Assembly (NCBI GenBank): GCA_029555205.1
Contig: JAKPTB010000151.1
Coordinates: 33,415-97,414 of the forward strand
Reading direction: 5' to 3'
DNA from: Bacillota bacterium
GTDB lineage: Bacteria; Bacillota; Desulfotomaculia; Desulfotomaculales; Pelotomaculaceae
Length of the DNA: 64,000 nucleotides
The position numbers and the translations under genes are program-made. Position 1 is the first letter of the stretch, and each line of letters begins with the position of its first letter. Below the pieces are notes generated by a model that was not told the DNA's origin, searched no databases, and saw nothing but the letters and a program-made list of their open reading frames with translations. Below are positions 37,926 through 47,078 of this stretch, one piece after another.

Positions 37926-39089
37926 TTACGGCTGGTATTGCATTTCTTTAGAGAATGTTTTATTCATTTGTTCTCTAGAATTGTTTAATGTATATATCAT
38001 TTGTTGATAGGTCTCGCCCGGTCGATCATCAAGTTGGTTGAAGGCCTCAATGGCTAATAGTTCTAATGGTTGACCGTTTGACCACTTTTGCAACAGTTCT
38101 GTTGCCGCTTGCTCATAGTCGTTGATCTTCAACAGGTAAATACCTGTTTCAAATAAAATCTGCAATTCTGCCTCGGAGAAACTGCGATCCCCTAACTGAA
38201 GTAGAGCACTTAAAGAAGAATAATTGGTAAATTTCTGTAAGAGCATAACATAAAGGTACCAGGCATCGGGAACTTCGTTAATCGGAGCTTTATAGAAAAA
38301 CTGCTCTAAGCTATAACACGCCAACTCTTCCTGGCCCTCGTTGAAAGCTAATACTGCTGTATTAAACCAATCCCAAGTATTTTTAAAAGTTAGTGCAATA
38401 TCACGGTAATACTTAATGGCCTCCCCTTGATTTCCGGAAAGCCAGTAGAAATAAGCAAGATGTCTTTTTACACTGGCTGAAGTTGGAAACCAACTGGCCA
38501 AAGATCTCAGGTCGTTTATAATGGGTTGAATTCTACCAAACTTGACGCTCAATTCGTTGATCTTGACTGCATACTCATATTTATCCTTAATGCGGTTCCA
38601 TATTGTTAATATATCCATCTTCTGCTTACTCTTAAGCTCGTCAGTTGGAAAGCTGAAATCAGGGGCTTTTAACTCAACTTTTAATACATGCAACCTGGCT
38701 TGGAAACGTGCCTCAATCTCCAGAAGCTTTTTTAATATCTCTGTCTCAATAGTTTTCGCAGGCAAGAAAGGCTCAACTCTAACTGATTCAACTGAAGCAA
38801 CCGTGTTAGTATATCGTTCAGTCTTGGTGTTGTTATAAGAACCTGTTTGCATTTCAGGAGGCTTTTTGTTATTAGGTAATTCCTCTTGGGGTAATTCCTC
38901 TAAGACTTCCCAAGCCCCAATCATATCAATAAGAACGGTGGAGGTTCTCCCATCGCTCTCCACACTAACATGATCTCGACCGATTTCAACAAGTATACCG
39001 GTGATTTCGCGTCCATTTTTAAGTAAAAAAGTAACTTTACTGCCAATTGAAACTTGTCTTTGAATAATCTGTATGAGTTTTAAAACCAT
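37926..39089 (-). CDS. Sm-like domain / TPR protein
   Basis: 387 residues from the ATG at 39089 (GGAGG 5 nt upstream; a GTG at 39113 would give 395). Residues 8-60 look like an Sm/LSm small beta-barrel: VSIGSKVTFLLKNGREITGI and VEIGRDHVSVESDGRTSTVL. A polar linker follows. From about residue 180 to the end there are TPR-like helical repeats (GNQGEAIKYYRDIALTFKNT, YEQAATELLQKWSNG). The stop TAA is immediately followed, in the same frame, by a cold-shock domain, so this gene and the next may once have been one. The role is unknown; RNA binding is inferred from the fold. Confidence 0.7.
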   Translation of the reverse strand: MVLKLIQIIQRQVSIGSKVTFLLKNGREITGILVEIGRDHVSVESDGRTSTVLIDMIGAWEVLEELPQEELPNNKKPPEMQTGSYNNTKTERYTNTVASVESVRVEPFLPAKTIETEILKKLLEIEARFQARLHVLKVELKAPDFSFPTDELKSKQKMDILTIWNRIKDKYEYAVKINELSVKFGRIQPIINDLRSLASWFPTSASVKRHLAYFYWLSGNQGEAIKYYRDIALTFKNTWDWFNTAVLAFNEGQEELACYSLEQFFYKAPINEVPDAWYLYVMLLQKFTNYSSLSALLQLGDRSFSEAELQILFETGIYLLKINDYEQAATELLQKWSNGQPLELLAIEAFNQLDDRPGETYQQMIYTLNNSREQMNKTFSKEMQYQP

Positions 39090-39369
39090 AGAAGCCTCCA
39101 GTAATATCGACACGCTTGAGTTTTCAATTTATTGAATATTAATATCTCAACTTTCTCAGAGGGGCGGGGCGAAAAGCGTCATCATCATCTATTGATTTTG
39201 TGGTTAATTAATTAATAAAAGTCAAGTAAATCGAACATATTTCGTCTCCTTCATTATTTTAAAAACAAAAACTAAAATTCCTTCGGGAATAATGTCTTTT
39301 TCTGTCGAATCCCGTGGATTGCGGAGCAAGAAAAGGCCTTTAAGGATAAAACAAATGAAACAGTCCTGT

Positions 39370-41874
39370 TCAGTAAGCACCAGCCCCTGTCCTTACATGC
39401 AATCCGTACCCGTCCGTTTCAATAATGACCGCGCCATCCAGATCGGTGCGGTAAACTGCTGCCCCGCTGTGTTCAAGCAACTCCAGGGTGGAAGGCGCGG
39501 GATGCCCGAAGGTATTGTGGGCTCCCACCTGGATTACGGCAATTTCGGGCTGCACCTGCTGCACCAGTTCCGGTAGCAGGGTGCGGCTGCCGTGGTGGGG
39601 CATCTTTAAGACATCCGCCTCCAGTTCCTCCCCCCTTTCAAGGAGTTTACTCTGCGCCTCCAGCTCGACGTCTCCGGTAAAAAGGAAAGCCCTGTCTTTG
39701 AATGTGAGTTTCAAAACCATTGAAATATTATTCAGGGTGGCTTCGGAAGCAGGCATTTCCCCCGGGGACAGAATTTTAAGATCAATTATGCTGTCCAGCG
39801 CCAGGCTGTCCCCTGCTCCCGCTGCCTCCACCGGAATACCATTTGCTTCCATATTTTTCACAAGCGCTGTGAAGGCCGCAGGGATTTCTTCGGCACTTTC
39901 ACCCCCCTGGGCCTCCCCGCTCCCATCCGGCAGGGCTGCCAGCGGCACCAGGGCCAGGCTCACAGGAAAGTTTTTGACCAGATAAGCCGCACCCCCGGCG
40001 TGATCCTCGTGAGGGTGCGTTAAAACAAGCACGTCCAGGCGGCGCACGCCAATCCTTCTGAGATAGGGAGCCACCACCTGACTGCCTGCCCCGCTGCCGC
40101 TCAAAAACTCCTCCCGCCAGCCGCCGCTATCAATCAGCATATTCCTCCCGCCCGGCGTCTGCACCAGGCTGCAGTCACCCTGACCCACGTCGATAAAGTG
40201 GACTACCAGCTTCTGACCTCCCCCGCTCCAGGGCCACCAGACCAGCAGCAGGACAACTCCCAGGGCCGCCCCCACCACCGTCCAGTTTTTAAACCTCCGG
40301 AGGACAGCCGGACTCCAGACCCCGGAACAAATTCCGGCAACAATAAAGAGGCCGCCGTACCATACCGCCGCTAACAGCACAGGGGGCGTGGCCAGGTAGA
40401 TTACCGCGCCGGGAAGCTTCTGAAGCAGGCCCACCAGAGCCAGGAATAAATCCAGGACAAACCCTGTGGAGGCATTGAGCAACCCCGCCAGAGGGAGCCA
40501 GAACAAACCGAGTATTGCTGCCAGAATCCCCAGGAGCAGAACCAGCCCCACCAGGGGCGCAGTCAGCAGGTTCGCCGGTATGGATACCGGAGAAAATAAA
40601 TTATAGTACCAGGCGACCAGGGGAACTGTGGCAAGCTGCGCCGCAAGGGGAACTGCCAGGGCCAGGGCAGCAACCCGCACAAATTTTTCAGATATTCCCC
40701 TCTGCAGGACGGGGTCTCCCCGCGGCCCTGGCGCGGCAACCCGTACTGCGCTTTCGGACAAGCCTTTCAGGAACCTGGCCAGACCCGCGGCCAAAAGCGG
40801 CCCCAGGTATAATATTCCCCAGGTGGCAGCAAAGGAAAGCTGAAACCCGGGGTTGTAAACCTGCAGCGGTTTCCAGATAAGTATAATCAGGGCCGCCAGG
40901 GCCAGGGTGGTGGGCCAGTCCCGGTCGCGTCCCAGGTGGTGGGCCCACACGAAAAGCAGGGCCATGAATGTGGCCCGGAGTACGGCAGGATTTAAACCCG
41001 TCATCAGCGCGTAAAAAAGCAGCACCGGAGTAACCAGGGGGGCGGTGCAAGCCGGCGGCGCCCTGAACAGGCCCAGAAACCCCATGAGGCCGCCCAGCAC
41101 CAGCCCCACATGCAGCCCGGACACGCTCAGGATATGTACAATACCGGTTTCACTGAAGGCCTGGCGGGTCTCCTGGTCAATTAAACCCTGGGAGCCGAAA
41201 ACAATCCCGTTCAAAATAGCTGCCTGGGCTGGTGTCAGGGAGTGGGTCGCGGCAGCAGCAAGCTTCTGTTTCACCGTCAGGGCCGTACTGATCAGCGGAT
41301 TTATTCTGCCGGCTCCGGCCTTGACCAGGGAATCCTCTCCCCGGGCCAGCAGAATAACGTGGATCCCCTCGCGTTCCAGGTAGGTCCGGTAATTAAAGGC
41401 TCCCGGGTTGCCCGGCATGCCGGGCCTGATCAACAGACCGGATACCTCCAGGATGTCACCGTAACTGAAAACCCTGTTGCATTCTTTTACCTGGAGACGC
41501 ACTGCTCCGGACACGGGATGCCGTTCCCCAGCCCTGACAACTTCCTGCGCCCTGAACTGGTAGAGAACCTGATCCGCCCTTACGTCAGGACCTGAAGTGA
41601 CCTGTCCCAGCAGAACAATCCTCTGTCCGGCAAATTGAACCAGGGAAGTTTTGCTTTCTTCCATCTCCAGCCGGGACAGAAGTAGACCCAGCAGGAGGAA
41701 AAGCACCAGGACGGCACGACGGTTTCCACGCCAGTCCAGTATGTGACCGGCTACAACGATGAGCAAACAAAAAGCTGCCAGGATCATGGCCGTCGTCGCT
41801 TTAAACCGGGTAAATTCGCCAAGGAGCACCCCGGCAATATAAAAGCACGTTAAAAAAACAATGGGTCTGTTCAT
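39370..41874 (-). CDS. comEC: DNA uptake channel protein ComEC/Rec2
   Basis: 834 residues from the ATG at 41874 (GGAGAAGG upstream; longer in-frame starts lack a ribosome site). Three parts are visible. An N-terminal OB-like domain (FAGQRIVLLGQVTSG) follows the first membrane helices. The competence membrane core has HILSVSGLHVGLVLGGLMG and about ten helices. A C-terminal metallo-beta-lactamase-like domain has VHFIDVGQGDCSLVQTPGG and LVLTHPHEDHAGGAAYLV. It forms the pore for transformation. comEA, normally its operon partner, lies 16 kb away on the same strand. Confidence 0.95.
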   Translation of the reverse strand: MNRPIVFLTCFYIAGVLLGEFTRFKATTAMILAAFCLLIVVAGHILDWRGNRRAVLVLFLLLGLLLSRLEMEESKTSLVQFAGQRIVLLGQVTSGPDVRADQVLYQFRAQEVVRAGERHPVSGAVRLQVKECNRVFSYGDILEVSGLLIRPGMPGNPGAFNYRTYLEREGIHVILLARGEDSLVKAGAGRINPLISTALTVKQKLAAAATHSLTPAQAAILNGIVFGSQGLIDQETRQAFSETGIVHILSVSGLHVGLVLGGLMGFLGLFRAPPACTAPLVTPVLLFYALMTGLNPAVLRATFMALLFVWAHHLGRDRDWPTTLALAALIILIWKPLQVYNPGFQLSFAATWGILYLGPLLAAGLARFLKGLSESAVRVAAPGPRGDPVLQRGISEKFVRVAALALAVPLAAQLATVPLVAWYYNLFSPVSIPANLLTAPLVGLVLLLGILAAILGLFWLPLAGLLNASTGFVLDLFLALVGLLQKLPGAVIYLATPPVLLAAVWYGGLFIVAGICSGVWSPAVLRRFKNWTVVGAALGVVLLLVWWPWSGGGQKLVVHFIDVGQGDCSLVQTPGGRNMLIDSGGWREEFLSGSGAGSQVVAPYLRRIGVRRLDVLVLTHPHEDHAGGAAYLVKNFPVSLALVPLAALPDGSGEAQGGESAEEIPAAFTALVKNMEANGIPVEAAGAGDSLALDSIIDLKILSPGEMPASEATLNNISMVLKLTFKDRAFLFTGDVELEAQSKLLERGEELEADVLKMPHHGSRTLLPELVQQVQPEIAVIQVGAHNTFGHPAPSTLELLEHSGAAVYRTDLDGAVIIETDGYGLHVRTGAGAY

Positions 41875-42192
41875 GTTCCTTCTCCGGCAGCGGAAGCTAA
41901 TGTTGAAATTGATTGTACGGTTGACAATTACTTTGACGGGCAGCCGGTTTGTTCCTTTGAAAATATTTGTCGAAATGAGAATTAGTTCCATGCACATACA
42001 CATCTTGATGATACCCATTAGTGTTCGGTTAAGCCCTAAATATCCCATCAATAACCAGAAATAGTATTTTACGTCTGGAAAATAGATAATGAATGATGGC
42101 GAATATTGTTGATATTGTTCTTTGAAAAGAAGGAATGTGCCCCTTTTTTTGTGGAATTCTTCTCCAAATAATACTCACGAGGAGGTTCCATA

Positions 42193-43572
42193 TTGGCTCC
42201 AATTCCAGGAAAGATTAATCCGTTTGAGATTGAAAATGTTCTGAACAAAATGTTCTCTCCGGAGTGGCTGAGGGATACAGCGACCAAAGTTGGTTACGTC
42301 CAGCGCAACCGGAAGATCGACCCGGTCACCTTTTTCTGGGTCGTAGTGCTCGGTTTTGGAGTTGGAGTGCAGCGTACCCTCGCCTCATTAAGAAGGGCTT
42401 ACGAGACAGCATCGGCTGAAACACTCGTCCCATCCTCTTTTTATGACCGCTTCAATAAGAATCTCATTGCCTTTCTTAAAGAGTGTTTGGCGCACGGGAT
42501 AGCGGAGCTAACAAGCCACACCAGCCTTACGCTTTCAGATAAACTGGCGGGGTTCAAAGACCTAATAGTGGCAGACGGCACGATCATCAGGCTGCATGAT
42601 AGATTAGCCGAACAGTTCCCTGGGGCGAGGGGCAAGGCTGAGCTCAAGATACATACTGCCACTGGGATCACGGGCAATACAAAGAGCATTGCCATCTATT
42701 CCGGTAAGACCGCCGATATCAAGACCATGCGCATCGGATCCTGGGTGAAGGACAACATCCTCCTGTTCGATCTCGGCTATTTCAAGTACGAGTTGTTCAG
42801 CAAAATCAGAGGCAATGGCGGCTACTTCGTAAGCAGGCTGAAGCAATCGGCCAACCCTACCATAGTCTCGGTGCTGCGTGCCCACCGTGGTAATACGATC
42901 GACCTTACAGGCAAAAAGCTTAAGGATATACTGCCCCGGCTGAAGCGGGAGGTCATCGACGTCGAGGTGGAGGTATCCTTCAAAGGCGGAGCCTCTAAGG
43001 CAAGGAAGACAGAGAAAGACGGGACTTTCGAGGTCTATCAGCCCAAGGGCAACACGCCTAAGGTTAAAGAGACCTTTCGGCTGGTAGGGATACTCAATGG
43101 AGAAAGCAAGATGTATCACTTCTACCTCACCAACATCACTCTGGGACAGCTCCCGGCTGAAGATGTGGCGCTCCTTTACAGGTCACGCTGGAGCATCGAA
43201 CTAGTTTTCAAGGAACTCAAGCGCCTCTACCAGTTGGATGTGATCTCCAGTGGTGCTCCTGCCGTGGTAGAGTCACTGGTGTTGGTGGCCATGCTAACCC
43301 TGGTCGTAAGTCACCGACTGCTTAATCATATGCGACTTCTGACTCCAGAGAAAAGTGCCCGCTTTACCCCTTTGCGCTGGGCCGAGTCATTTTACGCTAT
43401 TGCACCGGTTATAATGGGTCGTGTACTCAAGGCTGCCGGCATTGACGAGGATCCTCTCCTGCTTATTATTTACTTCATGGGAGAGGGTGTCGATCCTAAC
43501 GTCAACAGAGAACGCTTGTTGTCGCCCTGGGTAGAAGCGGCCAAATCCCAGGAATTAAATGGTGCTAAATAA
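42193..43572 (+). CDS. IS4-family transposase
   Basis: An intact 459-residue DDE transposase. The first catalytic Asp is in DLIVADGTIIRLHD near residue 126, the second in ILLFDLGYFKYELF near residue 195, and the C-terminal Glu in the IS4 signature YRSRWSIELVFKELKRL (Y-x2-R-x3-E-x6-K). The start is TTG at 42193 with GAGGAGG 7 nt upstream. It is the only complete transposase in the window. I could not define terminal inverted repeats in the flanks (41900-42190 and 43573-43680). Confidence 0.9.
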   Translation: MAPIPGKINPFEIENVLNKMFSPEWLRDTATKVGYVQRNRKIDPVTFFWVVVLGFGVGVQRTLASLRRAYETASAETLVPSSFYDRFNKNLIAFLKECLAHGIAELTSHTSLTLSDKLAGFKDLIVADGTIIRLHDRLAEQFPGARGKAELKIHTATGITGNTKSIAIYSGKTADIKTMRIGSWVKDNILLFDLGYFKYELFSKIRGNGGYFVSRLKQSANPTIVSVLRAHRGNTIDLTGKKLKDILPRLKREVIDVEVEVSFKGGASKARKTEKDGTFEVYQPKGNTPKVKETFRLVGILNGESKMYHFYLTNITLGQLPAEDVALLYRSRWSIELVFKELKRLYQLDVISSGAPAVVESLVLVAMLTLVVSHRLLNHMRLLTPEKSARFTPLRWAESFYAIAPVIMGRVLKAAGIDEDPLLLIIYFMGEGVDPNVNRERLLSPWVEAAKSQELNGAK

Positions 43573-43710
43573 TATATTTGGTAAACCGATCACGCATGAT
43601 GATACCTCAAGCATTCTTAACAACAAGGAAAAAATATTTTAAATAAATCTCAAAACTATGTAGGATTTCTCAGGTTTAAGTAGAATGGGTATATATAACT
43701 GATTATAAAA

Positions 43711-43806
43711 TCTCCGAGCCTGGCAAACCTTAGCGAAAGTATGGTTTCCAGGCCGATAGGGTGTTCTAAGAAATTAGATCGCCTCCCATTGTGGAAAGGA
43801 GTGCAT
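43711..43806 (+). ncRNA. Molybdenum-cofactor (MoCo/TuCo) type riboswitch aptamer
   Basis: The RNA contains CTCCGAGCCTGG, then a stem GCCTGG...AACC closed by a GCGAAAGT (GAAA tetraloop) hairpin, then CCAGGC, a GATAGGG segment and ATCGCCTCCCATTGTGGAAAGGAGTGCA. These are recognisable blocks of the MoCo RNA motif. It is followed by an intrinsic terminator and then by a molybdo/tungsto-enzyme operon, which strongly supports the call. Expected action is transcriptional shut-off when cofactor is abundant. Assignment rests on memory of the consensus, not a model search. Confidence 0.7.
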
Positions 43807-43826
43807 AGCATTGCTTTTTAATGCAG

Positions 43827-43866
43827 AGCTTTGTCCCTTTTAGCACAATGGGGCAGGGCTTTTTTG
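43827..43866 (+). terminator. Riboswitch-linked intrinsic terminator
   Basis: An 11-bp stem (AGCTTTGTCCC / GGGGCAGGGCT, with G-T pairs) around a 12-nt loop is followed by TTTTTT, 20 nt after the aptamer. It is the likely expression platform. Confidence 0.8.
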
Positions 43867-44388
43867 TTATAATCTCTAACTGCCTGGAATCTACGTCAAC
43901 TCCCCAGTGGCCAGGTGATTGACCGGTGTAGGGGGCATTCCCGGACAGGCTGGTAAGAGTAATCTAAGCAGCAATTAAACCAGGGTAAATGTATACTCTC
44001 GTAATGCTCATATATACATATCGCCTCAGCTATTATCCTTACCCCTCATCTGATCATAACGCCGTTAATGACTGTAGCGCACATAACTTTTCCAAAAGAC
44101 GAAATTCATGTCCCGGGTTAAGTTCTTCATAAGGAGGTGAATTTAAAAATCTTAACAATGGTTTTAGAATATATAAAAAACATAAATAACCTGCTGTTAC
44201 CAACATCCAGACCCGGCCTTGGATTTACTCGTCTTTGGAACTTATGAAATAGCCTGGCCGGGGAAGTTCCCTTAATAAAACGATTCTTGCCGGTTAAGCC
44301 TTGACGCCGGCAAGGGTTAAGAAACTGTCAGAGCTATTCCCCCGCTCCACAGGCATTGCAAAGGGTAGAATTTGGGAGGAGAAATTTA
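43867..44388 (+). other. Long leader of the formate dehydrogenase operon
   Basis: About 520 nt without an assured gene. It contains a perfect anti-Shine-Dalgarno match AAGGAGGTGA at 44131-44140 with no suitably spaced ATG; the next ATG (44158) opens 29 codons. Two stem-loops follow: CCCGGCC/GGCCGGG at 44212-44262 and CTTGCCGG/CCGGCAAG at 44286-44314. The true ribosome site of the dehydrogenase is GGAGGAG just before 44389. Confidence 0.5.
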
Positions 44389-47067
44389 ATGGATTTAATT
44401 AAGTTAACCATTAACGGGAAAGAAGTTGAAGTTGAGGCAGGTACAACAATCCTCAAAGCAGCCGAACAGATGGGAATTAACATCCCATACCTCTGCTTCG
44501 ACGAGGATTTGACTTCAGTTGGCGCCTGCCGATTGTGTGTAGTGGAGGTAAAAGGAGCGCGCAGCCTGGTGGCATCCTGTGCAACAGCAGTGACTCCGGG
44601 AATGATCGTAGAAACCCATTCTCCGGCTGTGATGGAAGCAAGGCGGACCATCCTCGAGCTGTTGATTGCCAACCACCCCCTCGATTGTCTCACCTGCGAG
44701 AAAGCAGGCGACTGCAGGCTGGCGGACTACTGCTACGAATATGGAGTAAAGGAAAGCTCCTTTGATGGGGAAAAACACAATTACCCCATTGATGAAAGTA
44801 ACCCGTTCATCGTCCGCGATATGAACAAATGTATTCTGTGCGGAAAATGTGTTCGAGCCTGTGACGAAATCACGGGTCAAAACACCATCGATTTTGCTTA
44901 CAGGGGCTTTAACTGCAAAACCACAACCTTTTTTGATGAAGAACTTGTTGAATCTAACTGCGTATTTTGCGGCCAGTGTGTTGCCGTCTGCCCAACCGGG
45001 GCCTTAACCGAAAAGCAGATGCAGGGTAAAGGACGCCGCTGGGAGTTCCAAAGAACCAGAACAACCTGCCCCTTCTGTGGTACGGGGTGTAATTTCGACC
45101 TTTGCACCAAGGACGGAAAAATTATTGGCGTCTTATCCAATCCCAAGAGTCCGGTCAACGGTCGCGCCCTCTGCGTCAAAGGCCGCTTCGGCTGGGATTT
45201 TGTCAATAACGAAAAACGCCTCAAAACTCCGCTAATTAAAAAGGACGGGGAATTTGTACCCGCTTCCTGGGATGAGGCTCTGGATTTAATTGCCACCCGC
45301 CTGGGAGAAATCAAGGAAAAATACGGGCCGGACGCCTTTGCTGCCCTGAGTTCCGCCCGCTGCACCAATGAGGAAAACTACCTGGTTCAAAAATTTACAA
45401 GGGCGGTGATGGGCACAAACAACGTCGACCACTGTGCCCGTACCTGACACGCGCCCACAGTGGCCGGTCTGGCCACTTCTTTCGGCAGCGGCGCAATGAC
45501 CAATTCCATTAACGAAATCACCACTGATGCCCAGTTGATGTTATTAATCGGCACCAACACCACGGAAGCACACCCTGTCATTGGCTATAAAATGAGACAG
45601 GCCAAGCGCCGCGGCGCCAAACTCATTGTCGTCGACCCCAGGCGCATCGATCTGGCGGAGGAGGCCGACTACTGGCTCCGGATCAAGCCGGGCACAGATA
45701 TCCCCTTCCTCAACGGTTTGATGCATATCATTATTAAGGAAGATCTCTACGACAAGGCTTTCGTCGAATCCAGAACCGAAAACTTTGAAGCGCTGGCGGA
45801 GACCGTTAAGAATTATACGCCTGACTATGTTTCCAAACTGACAGGAATACCCGAGGAAGACCTCTATGCCGTGGCGCGTCTTTACGCTACCACAGACAGG
45901 GCTATGACCTTCTATACCCTGGGAATTACCGAGCACGTCTGCGGGACCCGCAACGTCATGAGCATAGCCAACCTGGCTATGTTGACCGGGCACCTGGGAC
46001 GGCCGGGCACGGGCGTCAACCCCATCCGGGGCCAGAACAACGTGCAGGGAGCCTGCGATATGGGAGCGCTGCCCAATGTCTATTCCGGCTATCAGCCTGT
46101 TACTAACCCCGATGTCCGGGCTAAATTTGAGAAGGCCTGGGGTGTATCCCTCCCCGACAAGAACGGCCTGATGATCCCCGATATGTTTGACAAGGCCAAT
46201 TCCGGGGAACTAAAAGCCATGTATATCCTTGGTGAAAACCCGGTTCTAACGGACCCCAACAGCAATCACATCCGCTCCGGTTTGGAAAAGCTGGAATTTC
46301 TGGTGGTCCAGGAATTATTCCTGAGCGAAACGGCAGAATATGCGGACGTAATCCTGCCGGCCGCCAGTTTTGCTGAAACAGACGGAACCTTTGACAGCAC
46401 CGAACGCCGGGTGCAGCGGGTACGAAAGGCTATTGAACCGATCCCGGGCAGAACGAACTGGCAGACCATAATGGCTCTCAGCGCCTGGATGGGCTATCCT
46501 ATGAATTATAATAGTCCCGAGGATATTTGGAACGAGATGGCTTCCCTCTCCCCTGCCTTCGCCGGAATTACTTATGAAAGATTAGAGGAAAAGGGAATCC
46601 AGTGGCCCTGTCCCTCCAGCGAACACCCCGGTACACCCTTCCTGCACGCCAGTACATTCTCCCGGGGCAAGGGGCTGTTCCAGGCCATCGACCATATTCC
46701 TCCGGCAGAAATGCCCGACGAGGAGTATCCTTTCCTGCTTTCAACCGGCCGGATCCTCCAGCACTACAATGTCACGACTCCCTACTCCATGGGAATCCAG
46801 AGCATGTGGCCGGAGGAGTACTCCGAGTTTAATCCGGTTGACGCAGCACGGCTTGGTGTCGAAACTGGAGACCAGGTTAAAGTCACCTCCAGGCGCGGGG
46901 AAATTACAACCAGAATTAAAGTTACGGACAGGGTCCCCCCGGGAATGCTCTGGATGTCCTTCCACTATGCGGCAAGCCCGGCTAACGTTATCACCAGCGC
47001 CGCTCTGGACCCAATCACAAAAACCGGTGAGTATAAAGTCGCAGCAGTCAGAATAGAAAAAATCTAG
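44389..47067 (+). CDS. fdhA: Selenocysteine-containing formate dehydrogenase, catalytic subunit (in-frame UGA)
   Basis: 892 residues if the TGA at 45445-45447 is read as Sec (residue 353). Reading order: N-terminal NuoG-like [2Fe-2S] domain (PYLCFDEDLTSVGACRLC), His/Cys cluster segment, two 4Fe-4S motifs (CILCGKCVRAC, CVFCGQCVAVC), the molybdopterin Fe4S4 segment CPFCGTGCNFD, and the catalytic VDHCART-U-HAPTVAGL. The C-terminal molybdopterin dinucleotide domain ends VITSAALDPITKTGEY. Both flanking frames are in register and a SECIS follows. The N-terminal Fe-S set is that of soluble NAD- or ferredoxin-linked enzymes; partner subunits are absent here. Mo versus W is undecided. Confidence 0.96.
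45445..45484 (+). promoter_or_regulatory. Bacterial SECIS element after the Sec UGA
   Basis: Directly after TGA (45445-45447) a 7-bp stem AGTGGCC/GGCCACT (45459-45465 and 45471-45477) closes the apical loop GGTCT. The same GGUCU apical loop is the SelB-binding element of E. coli fdhF. Spacing from the UGA is as expected. Confidence 0.85.
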
Positions 47068-47078
47068 GAGGTTTTAAG

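Noticed and set aside
44389..47067. Formate dehydrogenase as a pseudogene broken by TGA
   Set aside because: The TGA is at the conserved Sec position, the frames match on both sides and a SECIS hairpin follows directly.
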